Shown: positions 34,583 to 43,897, counted from the stretch's first letter. The stretch is 64,000 bases of DNA from Sodaliphilus sp050873765 (GCA_050873765.1 JBNMJK010000004.1:1-64000); one strand, 5' to 3'. Numbers and translations: made by a program. The notes: generated by a model from the letters alone, not told the origin.

Positions 34583-37000
34583 TTACTTGCTCCTTATATA
34601 AAGATCCGTGGCGCGAATGATTGTTCCTGATGGTGCGGTGCCGCTGATGCAGAGTCTTACGGTGCGTGTGGGAATCGTGACCACGGGCAGCGAAATCGGC
34701 GCGCCCACATTGCCATTCACCTTCGCTCCACATAGTGTGAACCCATGACAGCTTTCTCCACGCTCGCCCAAAAGCAAGAGTGAAAGATGCAGCCCCTCTC
34801 CGAATATGTTCCAGATAATTTGCGATGGCTGGCTTGCCAGGTCGGTGCCTAAGAGGATAGGGTGGGTGAGGAGCGATATGGTTTGCTCTGCCGGTGTGGT
34901 GGCGCAGATGTCGTGTACGCTGCCGTCGGGCATCACAGCAAGTGCCGTCTGTCCATCGTGGTAAAGCGATGCCGCGCTTAGCGTGAGACTTGATGAAAAA
35001 CCGCCTTCATCGGTGATGCGCAGTGTGCCGTCGGCACTGATTTGCCACAGTTCTTGCTCGGCGTCGTTCCACGCCATGCCTGTCACCGATTCCGCAACGG
35101 TGGTCACCTCTTTGATTTTCGACCCCTCAATATAGCACAACCGGTGATGTGTGCTCACGAACCATATTTTTCCGCCCCCACTCACTGGGCTGGCTTGGGC
35201 ATTAATCAATTTGCGGCTCATCAGCTGTGCTTCGCCAAATGTGCCATCGCTCTTTTGCGGAACGATAAATATGCCATGGTCGGTGAAGAGGTAGAGGGGA
35301 TAGCGTCCGAATCCGCCAGAATAGATGGGACGCTCGGTGGCAGCCAAGGCGGTTAGCTCCACGCCGGTCACCGTTTGGCTGTAGGCGGTGGTGATGGGTT
35401 GCGCAATGTCGCTCACCGTGAGCGCGCCCGATGTGCTGATGATGGCACCGTGCGTACTGGCATTTTCCGGCTCATCATCATGAAGGGTGAGCGGAAGCAG
35501 GTCGGGTGTGAATGTGGCTGCCATTCCACAGGCGTGGAGCGGGGTAAGCGCCCATTCAGCCGCTTTCGTGCCTTGGTCGTCACTCACCTCCATGCGGAGC
35601 GAGGTGGCGCAGGTGTGTGGCGCGCAGGCGAGAGGGTTCACGGCCGATGGCGTGAAGGGGTAGGTGCGTGTGGTGGTGATGGTGGCTTCGCCTTGGTCGG
35701 TGGCCATTTTCTCGGTCAGAGTGATGGTGCATGATTTGGCGGAGAAGGGTGGCATAAACCATGCCGAGGGCTGCCATGTCGCCACCAGGCGCTTGCTGCC
35801 GCCACCACACCACAGTCTGCCGCCATGGCTGAGCGTGCACGCAGGCAGATGCGCTTCACTGGTCTGACTAATGATGCGTGCACACTCGGCATTGGTGAGC
35901 GTTGGAGCGATTGTGGCAGGCTGTGAGAGTGTGAAGGCCGGTATGCCAGGCAGGAGAGCGGTGGGGTTTTGAGTTGCGCCCCATGCACTGAACACGCCTT
36001 TCGCTAACGCCTTGATATTCGTGCATGATGCCACCAAATGCCATTTGCTGTTCATCAACTCTCCCATCACCTCGCCGACGCTTCGAGGCTCTGGCCCAAA
36101 CTCGGCAATGTATCGGCGTGTGCCCACCGATGTGGTGGCTATGCGGTAGTCGAGCAGTGTGGTGTCGGCCACATCGGCTTCATCGGTGATGAAAATATCT
36201 ACCGACTTCACTGCATCGATCCATTCGGGGGCAGTGCCTTTCACCACACTCACTGCCAGTTTGAAAGTGGGCAGCGAAAGGGTGGAGGCAGCGATGCCGG
36301 TGTAGTGGCCGCCACTTGTGGTGGCATCGCTTTGTGTGCGGTAATGGTTCTGCACCGTGGTGTGGCCGATAAGCACAGGCGCGCTTATCCACAAGTATTT
36401 GTCGGAAGTGAGCCTCACACCATAGCGCGCCAGCAGAGGGCGAGTGTTTGTGCCGTTTCCTTTCGCCCTTTTTTGCAGATGGCGGTAAGCATCACGAATG
36501 ATGGCGGCCATCATCTGCACATCGGCGGCGGGCAGTGGTGCGCGCCATGTGGCGAGCGGTGTGCTGAAATCGTATTGCGGAAGGTCTTCCGAAAGGGAGC
36601 CTGTGTCGATGGCTTCGAGATGCAGCTCAGGAATGGCATCGATCACGTTGAGGCGCGAGAGTTCGCCATCGGTTCCGGTGAAGTATGCTAAGCCGTGGGA
36701 GGTGTTCACCACTAAAAATCTGCCAATGCTGTGCGCCTCAAGCACCGCAGCGTCGGTTTTGAAAAAGAGGTTGCCATCGTGGTAAAGTCCATCGGTGTGC
36801 CACGTCACATAGTGGCCGTGGTGAATACACACGATTTTGTGTCCGGCGGTCACATTCCCGGTTTTCACGGGATTTCCCACCACCTCCACGCTTTTTTCGC
36901 GTCGGCGCACATTCATGGCTTGTGCGGCTTCGCCCGATGGCATGGCCTCCTCGTTGTGTGCAAAAGAGGAAGTGGAAGGATAGATAGTAAGGTGTTTCAT
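34583..37000 (-). CDS. Large virion-like protein of unknown function (possible phage tail or DNA-injection protein)
   Basis: An 805-aa protein without signal peptide, rich in beta-strands and in Thr, Ala, Ser and His. The second half has propeller-like spacing (YLFTDHGIFIVPQKSDG, KIWFVSTHHRLCYIEG, QELWQISADGTLRITDEGG). It begins with NEEAMPSGEAAQAMNVRRRE, which recalls tail or stabilisation proteins of podovirus-like phages in which a short N-terminal list region precedes propeller blades. This identification is tentative. It converges on the terminase-like gene, and those two are the only phage-type genes here. It has its own promoter at 37067-37037. Confidence 0.6.
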   Translation of the reverse strand: MKHLTIYPSTSSFAHNEEAMPSGEAAQAMNVRRREKSVEVVGNPVKTGNVTAGHKIVCIHHGHYVTWHTDGLYHDGNLFFKTDAAVLEAHSIGRFLVVNTSHGLAYFTGTDGELSRLNVIDAIPELHLEAIDTGSLSEDLPQYDFSTPLATWRAPLPAADVQMMAAIIRDAYRHLQKRAKGNGTNTRPLLARYGVRLTSDKYLWISAPVLIGHTTVQNHYRTQSDATTSGGHYTGIAASTLSLPTFKLAVSVVKGTAPEWIDAVKSVDIFITDEADVADTTLLDYRIATTSVGTRRYIAEFGPEPRSVGEVMGELMNSKWHLVASCTNIKALAKGVFSAWGATQNPTALLPGIPAFTLSQPATIAPTLTNAECARIISQTSEAHLPACTLSHGGRLWCGGGSKRLVATWQPSAWFMPPFSAKSCTITLTEKMATDQGEATITTTRTYPFTPSAVNPLACAPHTCATSLRMEVSDDQGTKAAEWALTPLHACGMAATFTPDLLPLTLHDDEPENASTHGAIISTSGALTVSDIAQPITTAYSQTVTGVELTALAATERPIYSGGFGRYPLYLFTDHGIFIVPQKSDGTFGEAQLMSRKLINAQASPVSGGGKIWFVSTHHRLCYIEGSKIKEVTTVAESVTGMAWNDAEQELWQISADGTLRITDEGGFSSSLTLSAASLYHDGQTALAVMPDGSVHDICATTPAEQTISLLTHPILLGTDLASQPSQIIWNIFGEGLHLSLLLLGERGESCHGFTLCGAKVNGNVGAPISLPVVTIPTRTVRLCISGTAPSGTIIRATDLYIRSK

Positions 37001-37036
37001 ATCGCTAAAAAATTAAAATGAAAATAACAAATGCCC

Positions 37037-37067
37037 CAAAGGTAGCGAATCCCCTTCCACCAGTCAA
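37037..37067 (-). promoter_or_regulatory. Predicted promoter for the 805-aa gene
   Basis: On the minus strand TTG (37067-37065) and TACCTTTG (37044-37037) are 20 bp apart, 37 bp before the ATG at 37000. The rest of the 37001-37316 gap holds only the terminator at 37263. Confidence 0.55.
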
Positions 37068-37262
37068 TGCCAAAACCGCCCACCCGTAACGGCCGCAAAG
37101 CTGCTTTGCAAGTAGGAAAAATCAAGAAAATTGTGCTTTTTTAAAAAGAATAGGCTAAAATATTTGCAAATGTGGAATAAGCATTATATTTTTGAACATC
37201 GAAATTACTGAAGTAAGAACATAGTTTTCTGATGATATATATGTTTTTATAGATTGTAGATT

Positions 37263-37310
37263 TTAAGGAGCCCACGCTGTGAAGCGCAGGCTCCTTAATT
37301 TATTTTTTGG
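37263..37310. terminator. Intrinsic terminator downstream of comF
   Basis: Arms TTAAGGAGCC (37263-37272) and GGCTCCTTAA (37289-37298) pair perfectly, with a T-rich run on the plus strand to 37310 and a short T run on the minus strand. It probably ends the leftward recX-comF transcript. Confidence 0.75.
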
Positions 37311-37316
37311 GGGGGA

Positions 37317-38021
37317 TTAGGTGAGGCGGGCGGCCGCGAGGGTGAAGAATGAGACGCGCAAGCTGGGTATCTGGCACAGGCTTTGCGCACAGCTCAGCAG
37401 GGTGGCTCCGGTGGTGATCACATCATCTACGAGCAGCACATGCTTGCCGGTGAGCGTGGCTGTGGCTTCGGGAATTGGGGCGTAAAGGCCTTTGGCGTTG
37501 AGCATACGCTCGTGGGCCGACTTGTGCGTCTGTGTGTGGTGGGCCTTCACTGCGTAAAGGGCTTCGTAGATGGGAATGTGGGTGGCATCGCTGATGCCCA
37601 TGGCTATGTGAAGCGCCTGGTTGTAGCCCCGCTTTGCCAGTTTTGTGGCGTGCAGGGGCACGGGTATGATGAAGTCGATGCTGCTCCATGGCACGCTCTC
37701 GGCGGTGGATTCAGCATAGCGCCGTGCCAGCCATCTGCCCATTGATGGCACATTACGGTATTTGATGTCTTGCAGAATCTGCGCATAGGGGGTGTCACGC
37801 TCATAGAAGAAATAGGCCGTGGCAAACTCCACCGGCACCGTGCCGATGAAGCGCGCCGCCATATTGTTGAGCGGATTGGCTTCATACGTGGTGAGCGGCA
37901 GGAGCATCAAGCACTTTCTGCACACATACCGCTCGCCGCCGTCAAGGGTGGCGCCGCACACGGGGCACACGCGCGGCATCAGTATATCGGCAGTGGCTCG
38001 GAGAATGTGGCTGAGTTTCAT
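37317..38021 (-). CDS. comF: ComF-family phosphoribosyltransferase-like protein
   Basis: A 234-aa protein with an N-terminal zinc-binding double CxxC (CPVC near residue 19 and CRKC near 34) and a C-terminal phosphoribosyltransferase fold with the PRPP motif VLLVDDVITTGATL. The KRGYNQA and HKSAHERMLNAKG segments are typical of ComF. In competent bacteria ComF works with ComFA in DNA uptake; in Bacteroidales its role is less clear. It overlaps the end of recX by 4 nt (38018-38021). Confidence 0.93.
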   Translation of the reverse strand: MKLSHILRATADILMPRVCPVCGATLDGGERYVCRKCLMLLPLTTYEANPLNNMAARFIGTVPVEFATAYFFYERDTPYAQILQDIKYRNVPSMGRWLARRYAESTAESVPWSSIDFIIPVPLHATKLAKRGYNQALHIAMGISDATHIPIYEALYAVKAHHTQTHKSAHERMLNAKGLYAPIPEATATLTGKHVLLVDDVITTGATLLSCAQSLCQIPSLRVSFFTLAAARLT

Positions 38022-38524
38022 TCTGGCGCGTTGTTGTGGGGGTGATGGCTCATCACCTCGGTGATGATGGGGTAGAACACATCAGGCTCGAATCCGCGTG
38101 AAGCGGCGTAGCGCATAAGCGAGGCGCGCGCCTGCATTGGCTCCTTTGCACTCACATCGCGCCATTTAGCCTGCAGCAGCCTGCGGAGTGTGGCGGTGTA
38201 TTCCGCCATGTCTACATCGGCGAGTGTGGCCTCAATGTGATGCTTGCCTATGCCTTTGGCCTTGAGCATGAAAGCCACCTTGATGCGTCCCCAGCCATTG
38301 AAGCGCATCTTGTCGCGGCAGTAGGCCCGGGCGTAGCGCTCATCGTTGAGATAGCCGTCGGTCTTCAGCCGCTGAATCACGCTGTCGGCATCGTCGGCCG
38401 AAAGCCCCCAGCCCACGAGTTTGGTGTAGATATCGCCAGATGCCTGCTCTGAGCGTGCGCAAAGAGCCGCCGCCTTGTTGAGGGCGGCAGTGGTGGAAAG
38501 GGGTTTGCGTGGCGATTTATACAT
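38018..38524 (-). CDS. recX: RecX regulatory protein
   Basis: A 168-aa protein built of repeated three-helix units. DDADSVIQRLKTDGYLNDERYARAYCRDKMRFNGWGRIKVAFMLKAKGI is a clear RecX pattern. RecX inhibits RecA filament growth. The length fits the family (150-165). It is cotranscribed with comF through a 4-nt overlap. A weak promoter-like pair lies just upstream on the minus strand (38580-38554). Confidence 0.92.
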   Translation of the reverse strand: MYKSPRKPLSTTAALNKAAALCARSEQASGDIYTKLVGWGLSADDADSVIQRLKTDGYLNDERYARAYCRDKMRFNGWGRIKVAFMLKAKGIGKHHIEATLADVDMAEYTATLRRLLQAKWRDVSAKEPMQARASLMRYAASRGFEPDVFYPIITEVMSHHPHNNAPE

Positions 38525-38553
38525 AGCTGTGAGTGATATTTTTTTTGTGCACG

Positions 38554-38580
38554 CAAAATTATAAAAAAAACATAATTCAA
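38554..38580 (-). promoter_or_regulatory. Possible promoter for recX-comF
   Basis: On the minus strand TAATTTTG (38561-38554) is a good -7 element. The nearest TTG (38580-38578) is only 16 bp away, so the -33 assignment is uncertain. Confidence 0.4.
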
Positions 38581-38600
38581 GAAAATTTCAAGCGCCACAC

Positions 38601-38633
38601 TTGCCACCGTAAGTGATATTATTCGTAATTTTG
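38601..38633 (+). promoter_or_regulatory. Predicted promoter for pyrE
   Basis: TAATTTTG at 38626-38633 with TTG at 38601-38603 (22 bp spacing, slightly long), 40 bp before the pyrE ATG. Confidence 0.5.
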
Positions 38634-38673
38634 TAATAAATATTATTATTAATCCCTCAACAGATATTCATTC

Positions 38674-39324
38674 ATGAAAAAGTTAGATCTTCTTCTTGCT
38701 GAGAAATTGTTAAAAATCAGTGCTATAAAACTTCAGCCCGACAGTCCGTTTACTTGGGCAAGCGGCTGGAACTCACCAATATATACCGATAATCGCCTCA
38801 CGCTCTCCTATCCCGAAGTGCGTAATTTCATTAAGGTGGAGCTCTCACGCCTCATTCTTGAGAACTTTGGCGATGCCGAGGTGGTGGCTGGTGTGGCCAC
38901 TGGCGCTATAGCCCAGGGCGCACTCGTGGCCGACACTTTGGGCAAGCCTATGGTGTATGTACGCTCGGCTCCAAAGGATCACGGACTGGAGAACATGATT
39001 GAAGGCAATATCAAGCCAGGCCAGAAAGTGGTGGTGGTGGAAGACCTTGTGTCCACAGGCAAGAGCAGCCTGAAGGCCGTGGAGGCTCTGCGCAATGCCG
39101 GTGCCGAAGTGGTGGGCATGGTGGCTATCTTCACCTACGAGTTTCCACAGGCTGTGCAGGCTTTTGAACAAGCCGGTGTGACGCTCGTGACACTCAGTGG
39201 CTACAGCGCTATGATTAAGGCCGCTGTGGAGACCAACTACATTAAGGCAAGCGATGAGGCACAACTTCAGCTTTGGCGTGAAGACCCTGAGAACTGGACT
39301 CCTGAAGTGGTGAATATTGACTAA
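38674..39324 (+). CDS. pyrE: Orotate phosphoribosyltransferase
   Basis: A 216-aa protein with the type I PRTase fold. FTWASGWNSPIYTDNR is the typical PyrE opening, VYVRSAPKDHG the loop region, and VVVVEDLVSTGKSSLKAVEALR the PRPP-binding motif. It converts orotate and PRPP to orotidine 5'-phosphate in UMP synthesis in the cytoplasm. The length is normal. The SRPBCC gene starts 14 bp after its stop and is probably cotranscribed. Confidence 0.96.
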   Translation: MKKLDLLLAEKLLKISAIKLQPDSPFTWASGWNSPIYTDNRLTLSYPEVRNFIKVELSRLILENFGDAEVVAGVATGAIAQGALVADTLGKPMVYVRSAPKDHGLENMIEGNIKPGQKVVVVEDLVSTGKSSLKAVEALRNAGAEVVGMVAIFTYEFPQAVQAFEQAGVTLVTLSGYSAMIKAAVETNYIKASDEAQLQLWREDPENWTPEVVNID

Positions 39325-39338
39325 AGAGGACAACGGAT

Positions 39339-39776
39339 ATGGAAACATATAAAAGCGATAAGCATGTGATTGACTGCGACATTGCCACGGTGTACGGCAA
39401 ACTGTCGAACCCTGAGGTGTTTCGCCGTCACATGGAAGAAAATATCGACAAACTGCCCGAAGAAGCCCGCACTCATCTCCAGAGCCTTAAATTTGAGGAC
39501 GGCGGCGTGGTGATAGAGTCGCCTATGGGGCCACTCAAATTGGGTGTGGTGGAAAAGGTGGTGCCAAATAAAATTGTGTTTGGCGCAGCGCAGTCGCCAG
39601 TGCCGTTCGGGCTGGTGATTGAACTGAAGGAGATTGATGCCGACCACACGGAGAGCATGACCTCGCTGCAGCTCGACATTCCCATCATGCTCCGTGCCAT
39701 GGTGGGCGGCAAGCTGAAAGACGGCGCAAAGAAGTTTGGCGAGATGATTGCCAAGCTGCCTTACAAGAGCCTTTAG
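39339..39776 (+). CDS. SRPBCC-fold protein
   Basis: A 145-aa protein with the helix-grip pattern of the START/SRPBCC superfamily: an opening strand with DKHVIDCDIATVYGKLSNPEVF, alternating strands in the centre and a long C-terminal helix (GGKLKDGAKKFGEMIAKLPY). Such proteins bind hydrophobic ligands. This pyrE-adjacent Bacteroidales form has no known ligand. No signal peptide, so cytoplasmic. Confidence 0.8.
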   Translation: METYKSDKHVIDCDIATVYGKLSNPEVFRRHMEENIDKLPEEARTHLQSLKFEDGGVVIESPMGPLKLGVVEKVVPNKIVFGAAQSPVPFGLVIELKEIDADHTESMTSLQLDIPIMLRAMVGGKLKDGAKKFGEMIAKLPYKSL

Positions 39777-39833
39777 GCGGGCGCAGACGTGCCTTGCGAT
39801 GCCGGGGCGCGTGTAAGAAATGATGATATTAAG

Positions 39834-39940
39834 TAGGAACGCGATATTTTCGTGCCTGCCCCATGAGCTGGCGGTGAATGGTTTGCTGCTTGCTTATAGA
39901 GGGGGCGGACGCAGAATGTGGCGTTCCTATAGTTTTTTTA
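39834..39940 (+). ncRNA. Possible structured RNA or large terminator hairpin
   Basis: TAGGAACGC (39834-39842) pairs perfectly with GCGTTCCTA (39921-39929). Inner pairs such as TGCCCC with GGGGCG extend the stem, and a run of seven T follows soon after the closing arm. The element of about 100 nt sits between the SRPBCC and patatin genes. It may be a structured RNA ending in its own terminator or simply an extended terminator; no promoter was found for it. Confidence 0.3.
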
Positions 39941-39952
39941 AAGCACATAAAA

Positions 39953-40822
39953 ATGGATATGGAAAAGAAAGGAAATTGTGGACTGGTGCTTGAGGGTGGC
40001 GCTTACCGTGGCATGTTCACCTGCGGCGTGCTTGATGTGATGATGGAAAATGGACTGAAGGCCGATGGCGTGGTGGGCGTGAGCGCTGGAGCCGCCTTTG
40101 GCGTGAACTATTGCAGCGAGCAGATAGGACGCGCGCTGCGCTATAATCAGCGGTTCGCCCATGACCGGCGTTACAGTGGCTTTCACTCGCTGCTCACCAC
40201 GGGCAACCTTTATAATATAAAATTCTGCTACCATGAGGTGCCGCTCAAATACGATATTTTCGACTTCGACAAGTTTTTGGCCAATCCTATAGATTTTCAT
40301 GTGGTGTGCACCGATGTTGACACGGGTAAACCGGTATATCATATTCTCCGTGACGAGAACGTGACCGAAATGCTGGAATGGATTCGTGCCTCGTCGTCGA
40401 TGCCGCTGGTGTCGAAAGTGGTGGAGGTGGGCGGCCACCGTATGCTTGACGGCGGCATGAGCGACAGCATTCCACTGAAATATTTTGAGCGTGTGGGCTA
40501 TGCGCGCAACATTGTGGTGCTCACCCAGCCTGTGGGCTATGTGAAGCGCCTCACCAAGGCTATGCCCATTATCAGGCTGGCTCTGCACAAATATCCTAAG
40601 ATGATAGAGGTGATGGCACACCGCCACGAGATGTATAACGCCGAGCTGGAATATGTGGCAGCGCAGGAGAAGGCTGGGCGCGCATTGGTGATCCGCCCTG
40701 CCGATAAGCTGGAGATAGGGCATGTGTGCCACGATCCGGAACTGATGGCGAAAACCTACCGCCTCGGGCGTGAGCAGGCATTGGCTAAATTAGCCGACAT
40801 CAAGCGATTTATGGCTTGCTGA
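39953..40822 (+). CDS. Patatin-like phospholipase
   Basis: From ATG 39953 the product is 289 aa. It shows the patatin oxyanion motif (LEGGAYRGMFTCGVLD), the GxSxG nucleophile motif (GVSAGA) and the catalytic DGG motif (RMLDGGMSDSIP). Together these form a Ser-Asp dyad that hydrolyses acyl esters of phospholipids. No signal peptide. The 3' end overlaps the convergent cydB by 14 bp. Confidence 0.92.
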   Translation: MDMEKKGNCGLVLEGGAYRGMFTCGVLDVMMENGLKADGVVGVSAGAAFGVNYCSEQIGRALRYNQRFAHDRRYSGFHSLLTTGNLYNIKFCYHEVPLKYDIFDFDKFLANPIDFHVVCTDVDTGKPVYHILRDENVTEMLEWIRASSSMPLVSKVVEVGGHRMLDGGMSDSIPLKYFERVGYARNIVVLTQPVGYVKRLTKAMPIIRLALHKYPKMIEVMAHRHEMYNAELEYVAAQEKAGRALVIRPADKLEIGHVCHDPELMAKTYRLGREQALAKLADIKRFMAC

Positions 40823-41933
40823 TGCCGCTTCGGGTGATGCCATTTTGGTCCATGGCTCGCCAAACGTAGGCAATGTAGGCGAGCACAAACGGCACAAGCA
40901 CCGACACAACGCTCATCACTTTCAGCGTGAAAAGACTCGACGAGCTGTTGCGAATGGTGAGCGAACTGTTGGCGTCGAGCACCGAGGGGTAGAAGGCGGT
41001 GTGGTTGTAGCCCAGCACGCAGAACAGGCATATCACCACAGTCACCGTGCCCAGTCCCACGGTCAGGAATCCTTTGCTCCATTGCGCCTTGGTGGCCAGT
41101 GTGCGGTAGATGCCCCACAGCACCAGCCCCACGCCAGCGAGCAGCAGAATGAGGCACCACCACATGTCGATGAAATTATGCAGATATTTGTAGCTGATCC
41201 ACTGCACTGCGCCGTCAGTGGTGTCCACTCCGTCGGAGGTGAGTATCAAAGCTGCTGTGGCAAGGAAACACACCACAAAAATGCCTCCATTGATGGCTAA
41301 TTGCTTGATTTGACCTTTTTTGAAGCGCTCATCGCGAATGTAGCCAATGAAGTAGAGCGATGCCAATGTGCGCGCTAGAAACAGCACCATGATGCCGAAC
41401 ACCAGATTTTTCCAGCACATGATGGCTTCAAGTCCGTGGAGCGGCCCCCAGGTGGATATGGCCGCCGCCTCTACGTCGAGAATCCTGTTTTTGGTGACGC
41501 TGAACTCGTTGCCGAAAAACATACTGCCCACGGCCACGCCCAGCAGCACCGGGCCGAGCACGCCATTGATGAGGAGCAGGGTGTCGTAGAAGCGTGTTCC
41601 ATACACGTTGCCTCGCTTTGCGCGGTACTCGTAGGATATGGCTTGAATCACAAAGCTGAACAGAATGAGCATCCACAGCCAGTAGGCACCGCCAAAGCTG
41701 GTGGAGTAGAACAGGGGGAACGAGGCGAAGAATGCGCCGCCAAACGTGACCAGTGTGGTGAACGTGAGTTCCCATTTGTGGCCTAACGCGTGAATGATCA
41801 GAAGTCGGTCGTCGGCGTCTTTCACACCGAAGAGCATCGACTGCCCGCCTTGCACGAAAAGGAGAAACACAAGCAAGGCTCCCAGCGTGGAGATGATGAG
41901 CCACCAGTAGTTTTGAAGAAGTTGGAGTGTCAT
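40809..41933 (-). CDS. cydB: Cytochrome bd ubiquinol oxidase subunit II
   Basis: A 374-aa inner-membrane protein with about nine helices and CydB signatures (WWLIISTLGALLVFLLFVQGGQ, the FGG loop region and GVLGPVLLGVAVGSMFFG). With CydA it reduces oxygen to water with quinol, typical of nanaerobic Bacteroidales. cydA lies 7 bp upstream in the same direction. Confidence 0.95.
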   Translation of the reverse strand: MTLQLLQNYWWLIISTLGALLVFLLFVQGGQSMLFGVKDADDRLLIIHALGHKWELTFTTLVTFGGAFFASFPLFYSTSFGGAYWLWMLILFSFVIQAISYEYRAKRGNVYGTRFYDTLLLINGVLGPVLLGVAVGSMFFGNEFSVTKNRILDVEAAAISTWGPLHGLEAIMCWKNLVFGIMVLFLARTLASLYFIGYIRDERFKKGQIKQLAINGGIFVVCFLATAALILTSDGVDTTDGAVQWISYKYLHNFIDMWWCLILLLAGVGLVLWGIYRTLATKAQWSKGFLTVGLGTVTVVICLFCVLGYNHTAFYPSVLDANSSLTIRNSSSSLFTLKVMSVVSVLVPFVLAYIAYVWRAMDQNGITRSGISKP

Positions 41934-41940
41934 ATCGTTG

Positions 41941-43518
41941 TCAATGTTTTACGGTGTTGAGGTTCTGTTTTGATTTTTCTGCTATTTGCTTGATGATAAT
42001 GCTCACATCGGCAATGAGCAGGGCTGTGAAGATGGCGGCAAACACCCAGAAGGTGATTTGCACATAGCCTGCGCTGAGGTCGCTGATAGCCACCTTGTTG
42101 GGCATCAGGTCTTGAATAGTCCAGGGCTGGCGTCCCACTTCAGCCACAATCCAGCCACAGGCGCTGCACAGGTAGGTGAGGGGAATGGTGACGATGGCGA
42201 GCGTGTGCCACCACCGTGCCCACCGAGCCTTTTCCAGCCACTGGCGCTTGTAGGCTAACACGAGCGCCAATAGCATAAACAGCATGAGGTAGCCACCCAC
42301 AGCCACCATCAAGTGGAAGGTGTAGAAGGTGAGCGCCACGGGAGGCACCGCTTCTTGGGGCGAGTCTAAGTAGCCGTATCCGAAGTGGGAAAAGTTGGCC
42401 TCAATGGTCTGGAGCGCGTCGGCCATGGCGGCCTTGTCGTCTTTTTTCAGTGCCACGTTGTAGGTGCCGATGGCCTCCTTGGCAATGGCCCCTCGCTTCA
42501 TGCGCTCCTCATAGGAGATGGAGCTGATGGCATTTCCGTGGCGGTCTTTCAATTTGCCGTCGATAATATCGTTGATGCCCGGCACAAACGCCTGTGGATC
42601 GTGATTGGCGAGAATGGAAAGTCCGTATGGAATACCTATTTTCATCAGATAGGGGTCTTCGTCGTTGTCCACCGTCTTGGCAGGGTTGAGTAGGCCGAAA
42701 GCCACAATTTCCTGCCCGTTCTGCCCGCGGTAAAGTCCCTCCATGGCGGCGAGCTTCATAGGCTGACGCTCAGCTACGGTCACAGCCGACGTGTCGCCCG
42801 ACACTACCGTGAGCACGATGCCGATAAGTCCTACCCAGGCGCCCACTTTCAGGCTGCGGAAGCAGTGGTCGGCATTGCGCCCTCGCAGCAGCAGCCACCC
42901 CGACACGCCTATCACAAACACGCCGCCGAGCGTCCATGCGCTCAACACGGTGTGCAGCACCTTGTTCACCGCCATAGGTGAGGTGGCCACAGCCCAGAAG
43001 CTCGTCATTTCGTTGCGCATGGTTTCGGGGTTGAAAGTGCAGCCCACGGGATCCTGCATCCATGCGTTTGCCACTAAAATCCACAGGGCCGACAGACTGG
43101 CGCCGATGGCGGTGAGCCAGGTGGCGGTGAGGTGAAAGCGTGGCGACACACGGTTCCAGCCGAAAAACATCACGGCAATGAATGTTGACTCCATAAAGAA
43201 TGCAAGAATGCCCTCAATGGCGAGTGGCGCGCCAAAGATGTCGCCCACAAACCAGCTATAGTTCGACCAGTTGGTGCCAAATTCAAATTCAAGAATGATG
43301 CCGGTGGCCACGCCGATGGCGAAGTTCACGCCAAACAGCGTGGTCCAAAACTTGGTGGTGGCGAGCCATTTCTCATCGCGTGTGCGGTAGAAAATGGTCT
43401 CCATAATGGCTATAATCACACCTAAGCCGAGGGTGAGTGGCACAAAAAGCCAGTGATAGATGGCGGTGAGCGCGAATTGCGCGCGCGACCAGTCCACTAC
43501 GGTAGTCAGTTCATTCAT
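41941..43518 (-). CDS. cydA: Cytochrome bd ubiquinol oxidase subunit I
   Basis: A 525-aa protein. FALTAIYHWLFVPLTLG holds the haem b595 ligand His near residue 22. GWIVAEVGRQPW is the conserved CydA motif (GRQPW) before the last helices, and the Q-loop lies between helices 6 and 7. It carries the quinol site and all three haems. It is the middle gene of a DUF4492-cydA-cydB operon, the standard arrangement in Bacteroidetes. Confidence 0.96.
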   Translation of the reverse strand: MNELTTVVDWSRAQFALTAIYHWLFVPLTLGLGVIIAIMETIFYRTRDEKWLATTKFWTTLFGVNFAIGVATGIILEFEFGTNWSNYSWFVGDIFGAPLAIEGILAFFMESTFIAVMFFGWNRVSPRFHLTATWLTAIGASLSALWILVANAWMQDPVGCTFNPETMRNEMTSFWAVATSPMAVNKVLHTVLSAWTLGGVFVIGVSGWLLLRGRNADHCFRSLKVGAWVGLIGIVLTVVSGDTSAVTVAERQPMKLAAMEGLYRGQNGQEIVAFGLLNPAKTVDNDEDPYLMKIGIPYGLSILANHDPQAFVPGINDIIDGKLKDRHGNAISSISYEERMKRGAIAKEAIGTYNVALKKDDKAAMADALQTIEANFSHFGYGYLDSPQEAVPPVALTFYTFHLMVAVGGYLMLFMLLALVLAYKRQWLEKARWARWWHTLAIVTIPLTYLCSACGWIVAEVGRQPWTIQDLMPNKVAISDLSAGYVQITFWVFAAIFTALLIADVSIIIKQIAEKSKQNLNTVKH

Positions 43519-43559
43519 TGCGTAAGTGTTGTTAGTATATGTGTAATGATGTTGGGGTG

Positions 43560-43799
43560 TTATCGATTGTTAAGCTGTTCTCTCACATATTCGGCCTTTC
43601 CCTCGTCGCTGTCGGCTTTCGTGCTGAGGAAGTCGGGGAAAAGCAGCCAGCGCAGAATCAGGAAAAACACCACTATCTTAATGGCGATGATGGCCCAGAG
43701 CGTGCGTCCCACGGTCATGCCGCGGAAACCGTCGCGATAGAAGCCCACGACCCTCGTGAGCGCGCCGGGCAGAATGCCAGTGTGGAGGTTTGTCTTCAT
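43560..43799 (-). CDS. DUF4492 protein, bd-oxidase associated
   Basis: A 79-aa protein with one predicted transmembrane helix (about residues 34-52) after the opening GALTRVVGFYRDGFRGMTVG. DUF4492 genes precede cydA in many Bacteroidales. The product is thought to be a small accessory membrane protein of the oxidase, but this has not been shown to my knowledge. I chose ATG 43799 over the open frame further upstream because the promoter TATATTTG lies within that stretch. Confidence 0.85.
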   Translation of the reverse strand: MKTNLHTGILPGALTRVVGFYRDGFRGMTVGRTLWAIIAIKIVVFFLILRWLLFPDFLSTKADSDEGKAEYVREQLNNR

Positions 43800-43829
43800 C
43801 GTGCAGAGGCTATAAATAAGTTCACACCA

Positions 43830-43859
43830 CAAATATAATGATTTATTTGTGAAAAACAA
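43830..43859 (-). promoter_or_regulatory. Promoter of the DUF4492-cydA-cydB operon
   Basis: On the minus strand TTG (43859-43857) and TATATTTG (43837-43830) with exactly 19 bp between, 31 bp before the ATG at 43799. Confidence 0.7.
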
Positions 43860-43897
43860 TGCCTCGCTCAGCCATCATTCGTTCAAAAAAATTAATA

